Counted from the first letter of the stretch, positions 39,367-49,394 are shown. The stretch is 64,000 bases of DNA from Nitrosomonas cryotolerans ATCC 49181 (GCF_900143275.1 NZ_FSRO01000001.1:2684116-2748115); one strand, 5' to 3'. The notes: generated from the letters alone by a model not told the origin. Made by a program: numbers and translations.

Positions 39367-40800
39367 ATGTCATTACATATTCACCCGGTTATTTTATCCG
39401 GCGGCAGCGGCACGCGATTATGGCCGCTTTCCCGTACCGTTTATCCCAAACAACTGTTATCACTCATAGGCAAAGAAACCTTGCTACAGGCCACGCTGGC
39501 TCGTGCGAACGCATTATCTAACTCACAGGCACCAATCCTGGTGTGCAACTCGGAACATCGCTTTCTAATCCGGGAGCAATGTGAAGGTATCGCCATTTCA
39601 CCAGCAGCGATTTATCTTGAACCGGTTGGCCGTAATACCGCACCGGCTATTGCGCTGGCTGCGTTTCACCTGGCCGACACTAATGAAAATGCCATGATGC
39701 TTGTCCTACCAGCTGACCATGTCATTGACGATCAAGCCAGCTTCGCAGAGGCAGTAGAAACTGCGGCATTGACTGCTCAGGACGGGTATCTCGTAACCTT
39801 TGGCGTGGTTCCCCATACGCCAGAAACCGGTTATGGTTATATCAAAGCAGGAGAAGCCATTTCGTTTGCCACGCCTACTGCGCTTATTCCCAGTCGCGTT
39901 CAATCTTTTTTCGAAAAACCGGATCAGGAAACGGCTCAGGCATACCTTAAAGAAGGTGGCTATACTTGGAACAGTGGCATGTTCGTCTTTACCGCTAAAC
40001 ATTACCTGCAGGAACTACAACGCCATCGACCGGATATTTTTGCAGCGGCACAGAAAGCCTGGCAGGAAAAAATAACTGATCTGGGTTTCATTCGCCCTTG
40101 CAAAGACACATTTACTGACTGCCCATCCGATTCGATTGACTATGCTGTGATGCAGGTCACTGACCGCGCCGCAGTCGTGCCCGCACAATTTGGCTGGAGT
40201 GATGTCGGCTCCTGGGATTCACTTTGGCAAGTCTCCACAAAAGATGAAAATGGCAACATCGCCAAGGGTGATACTTATATTGCCGACACTAAAAACAGTT
40301 ATATCCGTGCCGAAAGTCGCCTGGTCTCCGTCATCGGGTTGGAAGGAATCGTTGTCGTCGAAACGGCCGATGCCGTACTGGTGATGCACAAAAGCAAGGC
40401 TCAGCAAATCAAAGGGGCCATTCAGCACTTTGAAGCCAATAACCGGAAAGAACATCTCGAGCATCTGCGCATCTATCGCCCCTGGGGGTGGTATGAAGGG
40501 ATTGATCAGGGAAAGCGCTTCCAGGTCAAGCGCATCATGGTTAAGCCTGGGGAAAAACTGTCATTGCAAATGCACCATCATCGGGCTGAACATTGGATTG
40601 TTGTCAGTGGTACTGCCAAAGTGACGATCGATGGCAAAGAAACCTTGATTGCAGAAAATCAATCGACCTATATTCCACTGGGTCACACGCACCGTCTGGA
40701 AAATCCAGGAAAAATGGACCTTCATATTATTGAAGTACAATCAGGTGCTTACCTTGGGGAAGATGATATCGTGCGATTCGACGATTGTTACGGTCGATAG
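39367..40800 (+). CDS. manC: Mannose-1-phosphate guanylyltransferase / mannose-6-phosphate isomerase
   Basis: 477 aa bifunctional type II enzyme. The nucleotidyltransferase domain starts with SGGSGTRLWPLSRTVYPKQ and includes FFEKPD and YTWNSGMF. The C-terminal cupin isomerase domain (from about residue 370) has RPWGWYEGID and QMHHHRAEHWIVVSG. It makes GDP-mannose from mannose-1-phosphate, which the phosphomutase at 8395 can supply. The neighbours are glycosyltransferases, so the product most likely feeds the surface polymer made here. Confidence 0.96.
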   Translation: MSLHIHPVILSGGSGTRLWPLSRTVYPKQLLSLIGKETLLQATLARANALSNSQAPILVCNSEHRFLIREQCEGIAISPAAIYLEPVGRNTAPAIALAAFHLADTNENAMMLVLPADHVIDDQASFAEAVETAALTAQDGYLVTFGVVPHTPETGYGYIKAGEAISFATPTALIPSRVQSFFEKPDQETAQAYLKEGGYTWNSGMFVFTAKHYLQELQRHRPDIFAAAQKAWQEKITDLGFIRPCKDTFTDCPSDSIDYAVMQVTDRAAVVPAQFGWSDVGSWDSLWQVSTKDENGNIAKGDTYIADTKNSYIRAESRLVSVIGLEGIVVVETADAVLVMHKSKAQQIKGAIQHFEANNRKEHLEHLRIYRPWGWYEGIDQGKRFQVKRIMVKPGEKLSLQMHHHRAEHWIVVSGTAKVTIDGKETLIAENQSTYIPLGHTHRLENPGKMDLHIIEVQSGAYLGEDDIVRFDDCYGR

Positions 40801-41062
40801 ACAGCGATAGCTTCATTGAAACGGCATGATTAAGTGTGGTATTCTGCCATTATTTTCGATAAAACAGGAAATCGAAATAGTGTGGATCCGCCTCACTGAA
40901 CGCCAGGAGCTGCTTTTAGTCATTTCAATCGCATCCGACATTTGAAAAACAATAATCGTAGCCTGCTGGCGGACAATCAGCCTCCGGAATCAGAAAAACA
41001 TTTGGGGAAACCCAACCAGCCATCTCCGTATAATGAGCATCTAAAAAAATACTGAAATCAAT

Positions 41063-43423
41063 ATGAAAAGTATCTGCATTACCGGGTCAGTTCAGCCCGG
41101 CCTGCAAGCCATTGCTGATATTCTACAGCAAGCAGGCATGAAACAACCCAAGCCAAGTAAAGATGATCATTCCATCGATATCATATGCTGGCACGAGCAA
41201 GTCGCCAATGTGACTACAAAGGCATCTCATGATATCCAGGCGATCTCCCAGCCCGGCCAACCTTGGGAACGCCATGCGCGCGATCTGTTTCTTGCTAACA
41301 ACAAATCAAGCGTATGGGGTTGGGCCGATTCACGCAGCATCCAATTGCTCGATTTCTGGTGCCACTTTGAATCCCGCCTGCGCTTTATTCTGGTTTGTCT
41401 TTCTCCACAGCAGATGCTGGCCAATTTCATGGTAAACGAAACCAATGCCATTTCTGTCGAGAAGGTGATGCATGCCTGGCAAGTACAACATCAAGCATTA
41501 TTACACTTTTATCAGCGCAATCCGCGGCGCAGCCTGCTCGTTGATTCCAGCCAGTGTCTTCATTATCCAAAGCAGCTGGTTGAATACTGCGCCAAACAGT
41601 GGAAGCTTCCGCTCACCATCCCTGCCTATACCGGTAATAGCGTGCCCGAGCAGGATTCTCTGACCCGCTACCTGGCACAGCAGCTATGTCAGGATTACCC
41701 ACAGATCATCCGGTTACAGCACGAGATTGCCAGCGCGATGCGCCCACTTGGTGAAACCGCTCCCGTTGTCGATACGGATATCTCCACCTCCGAACAAATA
41801 ATGGCTGACTATCATCTGCTGCGAGGCCGATCCACCGAATCGCAACCAGCACAAGCCGCATATGAAAAACCGGCTATGCTCCCAACACAGCATGACGATG
41901 CGATTGCTTGCAACGCACAGCAACACACCGATGATCAGGCCCGACTTAACACAGCTTTGTATGAACAGGAATTGCTGCTGACACGGTTTCATCAAATTCG
42001 GGAAGAGCTGGATACAATCTCTCTGCAATACCAATCGGGACAAGAACAGATCCATGCCTTGGCCCAGCTCAATGCGACCCTGGAAAGTGATAAGGCCACA
42101 CTGACACAAGAAATTACCGCTCTCATCCAGTCCCGAGAGGAACAGGCTTCCATACTCACGGCGTGCCAAGCCAGAATCGATCAATTGAATCAGTTCCAGA
42201 CTGAAAACAATGACCAACTATTACTCGAAATCCACCAAGCCCATCTGGAAAGCGAACATTATTTTCAACAGCATCAGGCCGCGCGCGACCAGCTACAGAT
42301 GGCAGAAACGCGGTGGCAACGCCTGCTGCAACGCTACCCTGCCTGTCTTGACTATGAAACCATTGAGATCCTGCCCGTTTCGGCTAACCAGGATGATCCG
42401 GTCACATGGCGTCTGACTCATTTCAATATCCCAGGCTATCACCCGCCTGTATTCGAATTCAAAACACCGCTGACACAAGGCATCGCAGGCTTTACTTTTA
42501 CGCATTCGCCGGAAGCCGGTTCACCTTTTATTGACGCGCTCGGCACCCATTTGCAAAATGGGCTTACCGAATTGACACTCATACCCGCCGGGACAAAGAC
42601 TGCTCTCCAGCAATGCTTCGATATCCTGCTTAATGTCAACACCCGTGATTGGGCTCTACTCCAGGCACTCAGCAAGCTGCTCATCAAGACACTCACCGCA
42701 CCGGCTATTCTCAGAGAACACGCAGTTATCCAGCCAAAAGCACTCCGCGCAGGCCTGGAAAAATTCGACCAGCTGCTCCAGAAGCTTCCACCGGTAGTAC
42801 GCTACGATCAGATTCGGTTCAAACAAGAGCGCATTCATGCTGACTACGAACACCTGTGGTTACATTTCGATCAGCTTTCTTTCGGTGATCAGCGCTGGGC
42901 TCGGTTTGAATTTCGTCTGGCCTGTGCCGCTATTCATTCCAAGCCGTTTGGCACTCACCCCAGACTCGAATTTCCTGAAGAAGCGGGTCAGGCACCGTTC
43001 GAAGCCTGGTTTATCGAATCCTATGACGACGTTGGTACCAAACTGGAACTGCGCTTTGCCCAGCCCGATGCCATGGATATGGCGATCTGGTGGCGCCTGA
43101 CGAAACAAGACCAGCGCTTTCTTCTGGCTTTGATCGACCGTTTACCTGCCATTCTGCAAACTTTACGTAGCACAGATATACAACTGAATCGACCCTGGGA
43201 AGACTGGCTTAATCTGGCGCACGAGATACAACGCATCGTTAAACTGCGTGCAGGTACACCCACCGCTGCACCAACCCCGTTAATGCCAGCAGCATCAGAG
43301 AATCCAGAAGCATTTCCAGCATCATCACTCCAGGCCATCAAACAATCATCAGATAAGCCGGCATCAAAAGCAAAAGCGGTGAAATCCATGCGAACTTCAA
43401 ATACACGCCGAGCTCGGAAATAA
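41063..43423 (+). CDS. Sulfotransferase-like / coiled-coil protein of unknown function
   Basis: 786 aa. Residues 1 to about 200 resemble the sulfotransferase fold: ICITGSVQPGLQAIADIL sits where the PAPS P-loop usually is but lacks its Lys/Ser-Thr, followed by VWGWADSRSIQLLDFW and FILVCLSPQQMLANF, which match the second PAPS region in layout. Residues about 295-425 form a heptad-rich coiled coil. The C-terminal 350 residues are an unrecognised domain, then a basic Ala/Lys tail. It may be a degenerate sulfotransferase acting as a scaffold. Function not established. Confidence 0.6.
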   Translation: MKSICITGSVQPGLQAIADILQQAGMKQPKPSKDDHSIDIICWHEQVANVTTKASHDIQAISQPGQPWERHARDLFLANNKSSVWGWADSRSIQLLDFWCHFESRLRFILVCLSPQQMLANFMVNETNAISVEKVMHAWQVQHQALLHFYQRNPRRSLLVDSSQCLHYPKQLVEYCAKQWKLPLTIPAYTGNSVPEQDSLTRYLAQQLCQDYPQIIRLQHEIASAMRPLGETAPVVDTDISTSEQIMADYHLLRGRSTESQPAQAAYEKPAMLPTQHDDAIACNAQQHTDDQARLNTALYEQELLLTRFHQIREELDTISLQYQSGQEQIHALAQLNATLESDKATLTQEITALIQSREEQASILTACQARIDQLNQFQTENNDQLLLEIHQAHLESEHYFQQHQAARDQLQMAETRWQRLLQRYPACLDYETIEILPVSANQDDPVTWRLTHFNIPGYHPPVFEFKTPLTQGIAGFTFTHSPEAGSPFIDALGTHLQNGLTELTLIPAGTKTALQQCFDILLNVNTRDWALLQALSKLLIKTLTAPAILREHAVIQPKALRAGLEKFDQLLQKLPPVVRYDQIRFKQERIHADYEHLWLHFDQLSFGDQRWARFEFRLACAAIHSKPFGTHPRLEFPEEAGQAPFEAWFIESYDDVGTKLELRFAQPDAMDMAIWWRLTKQDQRFLLALIDRLPAILQTLRSTDIQLNRPWEDWLNLAHEIQRIVKLRAGTPTAAPTPLMPAASENPEAFPASSLQAIKQSSDKPASKAKAVKSMRTSNTRRARK

Positions 43424-43685
43424 TGTTGCCTACCACCATGAAACAGATTTATCACTGCCGGAATAACCGCACTGCTGCTTCGCCCACTAAAAAAATCAGC
43501 GCTATACTGCAAGCGATGATCCCTATCAGCACAGACCAATGCATCTATAACGACAACAGATCTCTTTCATGCGAGCTGTTCTTTTCTTTTTAAGTACGAT
43601 GCCATCATTTTGCCACCTCGACCCTGTTGAGGCTGGCGGGCATCCATTACAATAACCCCTGGTTTCTAATTAGTCGATATTTCTT

Positions 43686-46214
43686 ATGTATTCTCATCCA
43701 GCTCAAGAACAAAGTTTCACTACGCTAGAAGCGCTGCGTACTTATCATCAAATGTCTTTTATTCGGTCAGCTTATCGATCTATAGTCGGGCGTGAAGTCG
43801 ATCCAGCCGATCTAGCGGATTTGCTTTCGCAACTGCATCAGCAACTCAGTCCAGCAGGACTATTGACAGAGCTACGCTGTGTTGCAGGATCGCTGGCCGA
43901 CTTTGTTGAACAAGAAACCAGCATGGATGAATCTGAAGCATTCGATGAGCAAACAGGCAAGCACCCCACTCTTGAGCCTGTGAGTAGTTTACGACCTGAT
44001 GAGAGTAATGATCATAGTTGGCATTCTGAAGGCAACGATCCCTGGTTCCTATGGCCAGATATTTGCCAAAAGCTGCGTCCGGGCTGGTACATGATCGAAT
44101 TGTGCCTACATTCGCAACACACTCATAATAATATTGCGAAATTGTATTTTGATTATGGTGATGGTTATCATGAAGCATTTTCAGTCATGCTGCCATTCCA
44201 TCATGGTCAGCTGGCCAGGCGTTTATATTATCTGCAATTTTCTCCCAGGCAGGTTCGCTTCGACCCCCTTGAAAGGACCGGCCAGTTCTCTGTGATACAT
44301 CTCGATCTTGTGCCCATCTCGCCAACATTGGCGCATAAACATATGCTGTCGCATATTCAACAGCATCATGTGCAGTACAAGGATTATGTCATTACCCGCA
44401 TTTGGAGAGTACTGGCAGAAAAAGCCAAAGTGATTGAAGTCACAACAGATGCGCTGCTTTATCAAGACTACAATCAATTTCTTGACCATGAAGCCAATAA
44501 AAATTATGCAGTAGTCAGTTATACAGACTGGATCGCCAAATATGAAACACCGGAATGCTCTGATCTCGCTGCTGTCTTAACGGCACAGCAATCTTTTAAG
44601 TATCGGCCAACGATTTCTATCGTCATGCCAGTCTACAATACGACCGCATCTTTTCTGCGCCAGGCGATTGAATCGGTGCTGGCCCAAAGTTACCCGGATT
44701 GGGAGTTGTGCATCGCGGATGATGCTTCGCCTCAGCCTCATATCAGAATTTTGCTGGAAGCATATAGTCAACAAGACTCACGCATCAAAGTCATCTTCCG
44801 CGCAGAAAATGGACATATTGCCGCTGCCAGTAACAGTGCATTAACACTGGCAACCGGTGAATATGTCGCCTTGCTAGATCATGATGACGAACTGGCACCA
44901 CATGCGTTACATTTTATGGCTCAGGCAATTAATCAACATCCCGCTGCGCAGATACTCTACAGCGACGAAGACAAAATCGACGAACAGGGCAATCGTCAGG
45001 AACCCCATTTTAAGCCGGGTTGGAACCCAGACCTGTTTTTCTCACAAAACTACGTCTCACATCTGAGTGTCTATCGTCATCCATTGCTTCAGCGCATCGA
45101 CGGATTTCGTGTCGGTGTGGAAGGCAGCCAGGATCAGGATCTATTGTTACGTTGCCTCCTCCATGTTAAACCTAACGAAATCATACACATTCCCAAAGTA
45201 CTTTATCATTGGCGAATAGCCGAAGGCTCTACCGCACTGCATGCCACTGAAAAAAACTATACCGCCACTGCAGGGATTAAAGCACTGCGGCATTTCTTTG
45301 ATATGCAGAGTCGGAATGATATTCAAATCGAAGCGGGAATAGCGTCTAACACCTATCGTGTACGCTACCCCCTTCCACAACCAGAACCCCTGATCAGCCT
45401 GCTAATTCCGACTCGGGATAAACTGGAATTGCTGGAGCCGTGCGTACGCAGCATTCTCGATAAGACAACCTATCAAAATTACCAAATTATCATTCTGGAT
45501 AACGAAAGTATTGAACCCGCCACACTGGATTTCTTTCAATCCATTCAAAACAGCGATGCCCGGGTTAGCATACTGGCTTATCATCAACCCTTTAATTATT
45601 CAGCCATTAACAACTATGGCGCACAGCAGGCTAAAGGTGAGCTGATTGGCCTGATCAACAACGATGTTGAAGTGATCAACCCGGAATGGTTGAGTGAGAT
45701 GGCCAGTCATGCCTTGCGTCCGGAAATCGGTTGTGTGGGGGCCAAACTATACTATGACGATGAAACGATTCAACACGCAGGCGTGATCACTGGGCTTGGT
45801 GGTGTTGCCGGCCATTCACATAAATATTTTCCCCGGGCCGCCGCCGGGTATTTTAATCGCCTGAGAGTTGTCCAGAATCTATCAGCGGTAACAGCAGCCT
45901 GCCTCATCGTACGTAAAATAGTCTATGAACAGGTCGGCGGCCTGGAAGAAACGCACCTGCGCGTGGCCTTCAACGATGTCGACTTTTGCCTTAAAGTACG
46001 CGAGGCAGGATACCGCAATCTCTGGACACCCTATGCAGAGCTGTATCATTTTGAATCAAAATCGCGGGGTGAAGAAGACACCCCCGAAAAGGTGGCACGA
46101 TTCAATAAAGAGATCGAATATATTAAAACCCGATGGGGGGCAATGTTACTGGCTGACCCCTGCTACAGCCCTAATTTAACCTTAGCAAGAGAAGACTTCT
46201 CAATTGGAGATTAA
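43686..46214 (+). CDS. Tandem-domain glycosyltransferase, family 2
   Basis: 842 aa. Residues about 25-65 (SAYRSIVGREVDPADLADLL) look like a short DUF4214 unit. A beta-sandwich follows (about 110-220), then two GT2 domains: the first from about residue 309 (ISIVMPVYN, LLDHDDELAPHAL), the second from about 568 (ISLLIPTRDKLELL, INNDVEVINPEW, FNDVDFCLKVREAG). Both have the acidic donor motif, so the enzyme may be a two-activity polymerase-like transferase. No membrane helices. Similar proteins occur in O-antigen and S-layer glycan loci. Confidence 0.87.
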   Translation: MYSHPAQEQSFTTLEALRTYHQMSFIRSAYRSIVGREVDPADLADLLSQLHQQLSPAGLLTELRCVAGSLADFVEQETSMDESEAFDEQTGKHPTLEPVSSLRPDESNDHSWHSEGNDPWFLWPDICQKLRPGWYMIELCLHSQHTHNNIAKLYFDYGDGYHEAFSVMLPFHHGQLARRLYYLQFSPRQVRFDPLERTGQFSVIHLDLVPISPTLAHKHMLSHIQQHHVQYKDYVITRIWRVLAEKAKVIEVTTDALLYQDYNQFLDHEANKNYAVVSYTDWIAKYETPECSDLAAVLTAQQSFKYRPTISIVMPVYNTTASFLRQAIESVLAQSYPDWELCIADDASPQPHIRILLEAYSQQDSRIKVIFRAENGHIAAASNSALTLATGEYVALLDHDDELAPHALHFMAQAINQHPAAQILYSDEDKIDEQGNRQEPHFKPGWNPDLFFSQNYVSHLSVYRHPLLQRIDGFRVGVEGSQDQDLLLRCLLHVKPNEIIHIPKVLYHWRIAEGSTALHATEKNYTATAGIKALRHFFDMQSRNDIQIEAGIASNTYRVRYPLPQPEPLISLLIPTRDKLELLEPCVRSILDKTTYQNYQIIILDNESIEPATLDFFQSIQNSDARVSILAYHQPFNYSAINNYGAQQAKGELIGLINNDVEVINPEWLSEMASHALRPEIGCVGAKLYYDDETIQHAGVITGLGGVAGHSHKYFPRAAAGYFNRLRVVQNLSAVTAACLIVRKIVYEQVGGLEETHLRVAFNDVDFCLKVREAGYRNLWTPYAELYHFESKSRGEEDTPEKVARFNKEIEYIKTRWGAMLLADPCYSPNLTLAREDFSIGD

Positions 46215-46297
46215 TTTATAATTGTTAAAAGATTCTGGATTATCCAATTAATTACTGGAATAATAGAGAGTTACGTTGCTTTACAATAGGAAAGATT

Positions 46298-47920
46298 ATG
46301 GTAAACGAGGAAGCAAAATCAGATCTCTGGGATAAGAAAACGAAACCAAGAGGTTATGTTGATAGTATTGAAATAGTGTTAGGCTTTCTTCAACTTTCTG
46401 GATGGGCTGTTAATGATAAATTGGAGCCAGTATTTAATCTGACAGTTGTGCTTGATAATAATGAACTAGCTATTTGGGAATTGAAACGTGTAACCCGCAA
46501 TGATGTTTCAAAATTTTTAAAAAATGCGTCACCTTTATGTGGATTCATTATTTTAATTCCGTTGGCATTAATTCCTAAATCAGCAAAAGTACTAAATGTT
46601 ATTGCCAAGGACTCATCCTCTACACATAGCACGAAATTACGAGAGGGTCATGATGCTAAGATTAACTGGGATTATGTGCGGGGTACTCAGAATGTTACAT
46701 CTAGTTGGCTAAAGCAAAAAACTTTGGAAATGCCATCGAGAATATCGGATAGTAAACGAGTAAGCATCCCTAATTTTACAGCTATCTATGGGGCTTCTAA
46801 CAGCGGAAAGACTACTCTTTGCAAACATTTATCAAGTCTTGAAAATGGGATTATTTCAATTCATGCTGACAATATTTTTGATTTAAAAATTGCACCTAAT
46901 CTCGATAACCGAATGGATTTTTGGGAACCTAAGATCAGGGATCTTCCAGAGCATTTTAACATTACAAAGTATATTGATAGTGCGAGCTACAACCACGAGT
47001 TATTTGTTCAACACTTGAGTGCCGAATTAACGCAAAAGCTACGGGATTCCTCCAATATTCATTTAGTACTATTAGATGGTTATGTTTTTAAGAACTATGA
47101 AAGAATATTTTCTGATTTGCGTATACCAGCAGAACGAACGTTTGCAATACATGCGTCAAAAAATTTATCAGAAACATACTCTGCTGGTGGATTTGATGTC
47201 ACCGATGGTCACTGTTATATAGATATTCTTAAGCATATCAAGCAATCTTTCCGTGAAAAGTGCCAAAAGATAACTGTTCCGAAAATTACTTATCAGAATC
47301 TTGAATCACTAGGTATATATGATCAAGAGCCATATATAACCAGCGATAGTAATACGTCACTGAAGTATGCCGCCTCACACTTAGATGACATAATTCATAC
47401 AGAAGATCGGTTCGCTGATATTGGTTGTAACGCAGGTTTTTTTTGTTTTCGTGCTGCAAAAAAAACAACTTGTTCGGTTAATGGTGTGGATATGTCGCGA
47501 CATTGGCTCGAAATAGCTAGTCATGTAAATAACTCCATTTTACAACATCGTAATATTATTTTTTCCAATATGGATGCTATTGAATTCTTATTGGACAGCA
47601 TTAATTCGTTCGAAATTATTCATTGTTCATCAACTTATCATTATTTCCGTGAACAACAAATCGATTTCTTGAAAGCAGCGAATAATGCTTTAGCACAAAA
47701 TGGAATATTAGTTTTGGAAGTTGAAATTGCAAACAGTATGGAAAAGCCCGAAGTAATTAAGAAATCCAGAGGGGTTGATTCTGTTCCTTGTGCTTTTCCA
47801 AATCGAGAGATGTTTCTAATACAAATTAGCGGATTATTTGAGATTGTTGGGGAATTTGATTCTGTATTTCAAAAGGGTTCCTTCTATAATCGTAAATACT
47901 TCCATCTTAGAAGAAAATGA
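46298..47920 (+). CDS. P-loop NTPase - SAM methyltransferase fusion with N-terminal GW module
   Basis: 540 aa in three parts. Residues about 8-110 hold a beta-module with LSGWAVNDKLEPVFNLTVVLDN, similar in pattern to the one in the 34137 gene. Residues about 160-320 are a P-loop kinase-like domain with AIYGASNSGKTTLCKHL. Residues about 365-480 are a class I methyltransferase (FADIGCNAGFF, VDMSRHWLEIA, IIHCSSTYHYF). The base composition is much richer in A+T than its neighbours, which suggests acquisition by transfer. I know no named family with this combination. A kinase-methyltransferase acting on a glycan is one possibility. Confidence 0.7.
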   Translation: MVNEEAKSDLWDKKTKPRGYVDSIEIVLGFLQLSGWAVNDKLEPVFNLTVVLDNNELAIWELKRVTRNDVSKFLKNASPLCGFIILIPLALIPKSAKVLNVIAKDSSSTHSTKLREGHDAKINWDYVRGTQNVTSSWLKQKTLEMPSRISDSKRVSIPNFTAIYGASNSGKTTLCKHLSSLENGIISIHADNIFDLKIAPNLDNRMDFWEPKIRDLPEHFNITKYIDSASYNHELFVQHLSAELTQKLRDSSNIHLVLLDGYVFKNYERIFSDLRIPAERTFAIHASKNLSETYSAGGFDVTDGHCYIDILKHIKQSFREKCQKITVPKITYQNLESLGIYDQEPYITSDSNTSLKYAASHLDDIIHTEDRFADIGCNAGFFCFRAAKKTTCSVNGVDMSRHWLEIASHVNNSILQHRNIIFSNMDAIEFLLDSINSFEIIHCSSTYHYFREQQIDFLKAANNALAQNGILVLEVEIANSMEKPEVIKKSRGVDSVPCAFPNREMFLIQISGLFEIVGEFDSVFQKGSFYNRKYFHLRRK

Positions 47921-48123
47921 AACAGGTTTAAGTGGCAGAAAAAAAGGAATAAAGGTGTAGATAAAATAAACCACCTTTTCCATGTGTCTTGAATACACCG
48001 AGAGCCGCCTCGATTGTCTGAAGTGGTCTCTTTTAATAAATAGTGTAGCCACGAAATGAAAAATATGAGATGCCTGCAAAACGAAAGGATCTCATATGAC
48101 ACATTGACATCGCAAGCATGATA

Positions 48124-48234
48124 AAGACCGCTGCATAACTGTGTTCTTGAGCTTTTCTGATTACCTGAAGTATTGATAAATGAAACACTTAAAAATATTT
48201 CCCAGCCCGAGATAACCAGTTATGCAGCGGTCTT
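48124..48234 (+). mobile_element. Miniature element, family 1, copy A (111 bp)
   Basis: Terminal inverted repeats AAGACCGCTGCATAACTG, perfect over 18 bases. Flanked by the 5-bp direct repeat TGATA (48119-48123 and 48235-48239). Non-coding. Confidence 0.93.
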
Positions 48235-48325
48235 TGATATATCAGGCGAAGTATGAGCGCTGCTTGAGGCTCATTTGCCTAGCCGCTGTGCAAATCAGGT
48301 GTATCGCTCTCTGGGCAAATATCTC

Positions 48326-48385
48326 GAGACTTTTGCAAAAGCCCTCGCTATGGATTTTCAACGATTGGGATTTTGCAAAAGTCTC
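48326..48385 (+). mobile_element. Miniature element, family 2, short copy (60 bp)
   Basis: Perfect terminal repeats GAGACTTTTGCAAAA like copy 1 at 30991, but about 29 internal bases are missing. No clear target duplication in the flanks. Confidence 0.75.
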
Positions 48386-48447
48386 ACTTTGTATTCTATA
48401 CGAAAATAATTATAATAATTTTCATTAACTATATTAAGGATAATGCA

Positions 48448-48582
48448 ATGATGAAACAGGTTTGGGCTGAGAGCCTCAGGCACGACCCTACATACAACTG
48501 GAGCTTCTCACTGGCCAAGGAATCCCTCACACTTTGCACTGCTCCTAGCCGAATCTCTCAATTGCTTCGGGGCCTAGAATGA
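48448..48582 (+). CDS. Small ORF coupled to the sulfotransferase gene
   Basis: 44 codons. The ATG (48448, or 48451) has AAGGA nine bases upstream and the stop overlaps the next start as ATGA, the form expected for translational coupling. The product (QVWAESLRHDPTYNWSF...) has no recognised domain. It may be a leader peptide, a real small protein or the relic of a larger gene. Confidence 0.35.
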   Translation: MMKQVWAESLRHDPTYNWSFSLAKESLTLCTAPSRISQLLRGLE

Positions 48583-49394
48583 AAATAATAGTTGTAGGCC
48601 GCGCCAAAACAGGGACTACCGTCATCTCGAAGACGATTGCCAGTGGCGCAGGCATATCGGACTATCATCTTGAACCTAGAAGGATTGATTTTTTTATACC
48701 CGCTAAAGATGCAGGCGACAAAAGCGCAGTAGTGAAGCTTATAGCAGATCACTGGGAAAAGAAACCGCGTCTTCGCAATGCGATCCTACACAATGAACTT
48801 CCAATGACCTTCGACAAGAAAATTGTCATCATTAGGGACTTCAGGGATGAGCTTCTCAGCAGGCTTCTTTATGTATCTTTCGCGTGGGCTCAATCCAAGA
48901 ATTTCGAAACGGGAATCGCGCAGGAATGGATTGCGCTTCTAAAGCGTAAAGAGGAAGACCCACAAAACATAAGTTTTGGCGAACTAGCCTCTTTCCTGAG
49001 AAGCCGCATCGGCTACGATGCCTGGCTTTTGCGAGATCTTGCTGGATATGTCCATTTTCTGCACCAACTACCCAAAGACGTCTTCGTGCTGCGATACGAA
49101 AACTTTATCTCCGGGGACAACAAGGATCTCGCCGGATACTTAGGATACGAACTTCCGGTATCGAGATCCGTGGGCAAGGATCTGCAAAGAACCCTGCGGA
49201 CAGGACAGGCGGGCGGATGGAGATCTTTCTTCACCAGTGAGGACTGCCTTATGCTCGAACAAAGGTATGGAAAAACACTTTCAGAGTTCGGATATGATAA
49301 CTGGGAACTCACTCAAGATGAACCAATTCGGCCTGAAGTCTGTTCGGAGTATGCGTACCGATTGATTTTGGAGGCAAGGCCGGGAAGTTTGTAA
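48579..49394 (+). CDS. Sulfotransferase-like protein
   Basis: 271 aa. The N-terminus IIVVGRAKTGTTVISKTI is the PAPS 5'-phosphosulfate loop pattern (RxKxGTT), and KIVIIRDFRDELLSRLLY at about residues 80-97 corresponds to the 3'-phosphate-binding segment. Such enzymes move sulfate from PAPS to a hydroxyl or amine of a sugar, lipid or protein. The surrounding glycosyltransferases suggest a glycan acceptor. The gene is bracketed by miniature elements on both sides, which marks it as a mobile or recently shuffled segment. Confidence 0.75.
   Translation: MKIIVVGRAKTGTTVISKTIASGAGISDYHLEPRRIDFFIPAKDAGDKSAVVKLIADHWEKKPRLRNAILHNELPMTFDKKIVIIRDFRDELLSRLLYVSFAWAQSKNFETGIAQEWIALLKRKEEDPQNISFGELASFLRSRIGYDAWLLRDLAGYVHFLHQLPKDVFVLRYENFISGDNKDLAGYLGYELPVSRSVGKDLQRTLRTGQAGGWRSFFTSEDCLMLEQRYGKTLSEFGYDNWELTQDEPIRPEVCSEYAYRLILEARPGSL

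Larger units (their letters stand above)
47921..48447. other. Intergenic region holding two miniature elements
   Basis: 527 bp with no gene. It contains family-1 copy A and a short family-2 copy. A stretch at about 48018-48035 (TGAAGTGGTCTCTTTTAA) resembles the end of the IS3 element at 21276-23821 and may be a relic of a related insertion. Confidence 0.5.
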
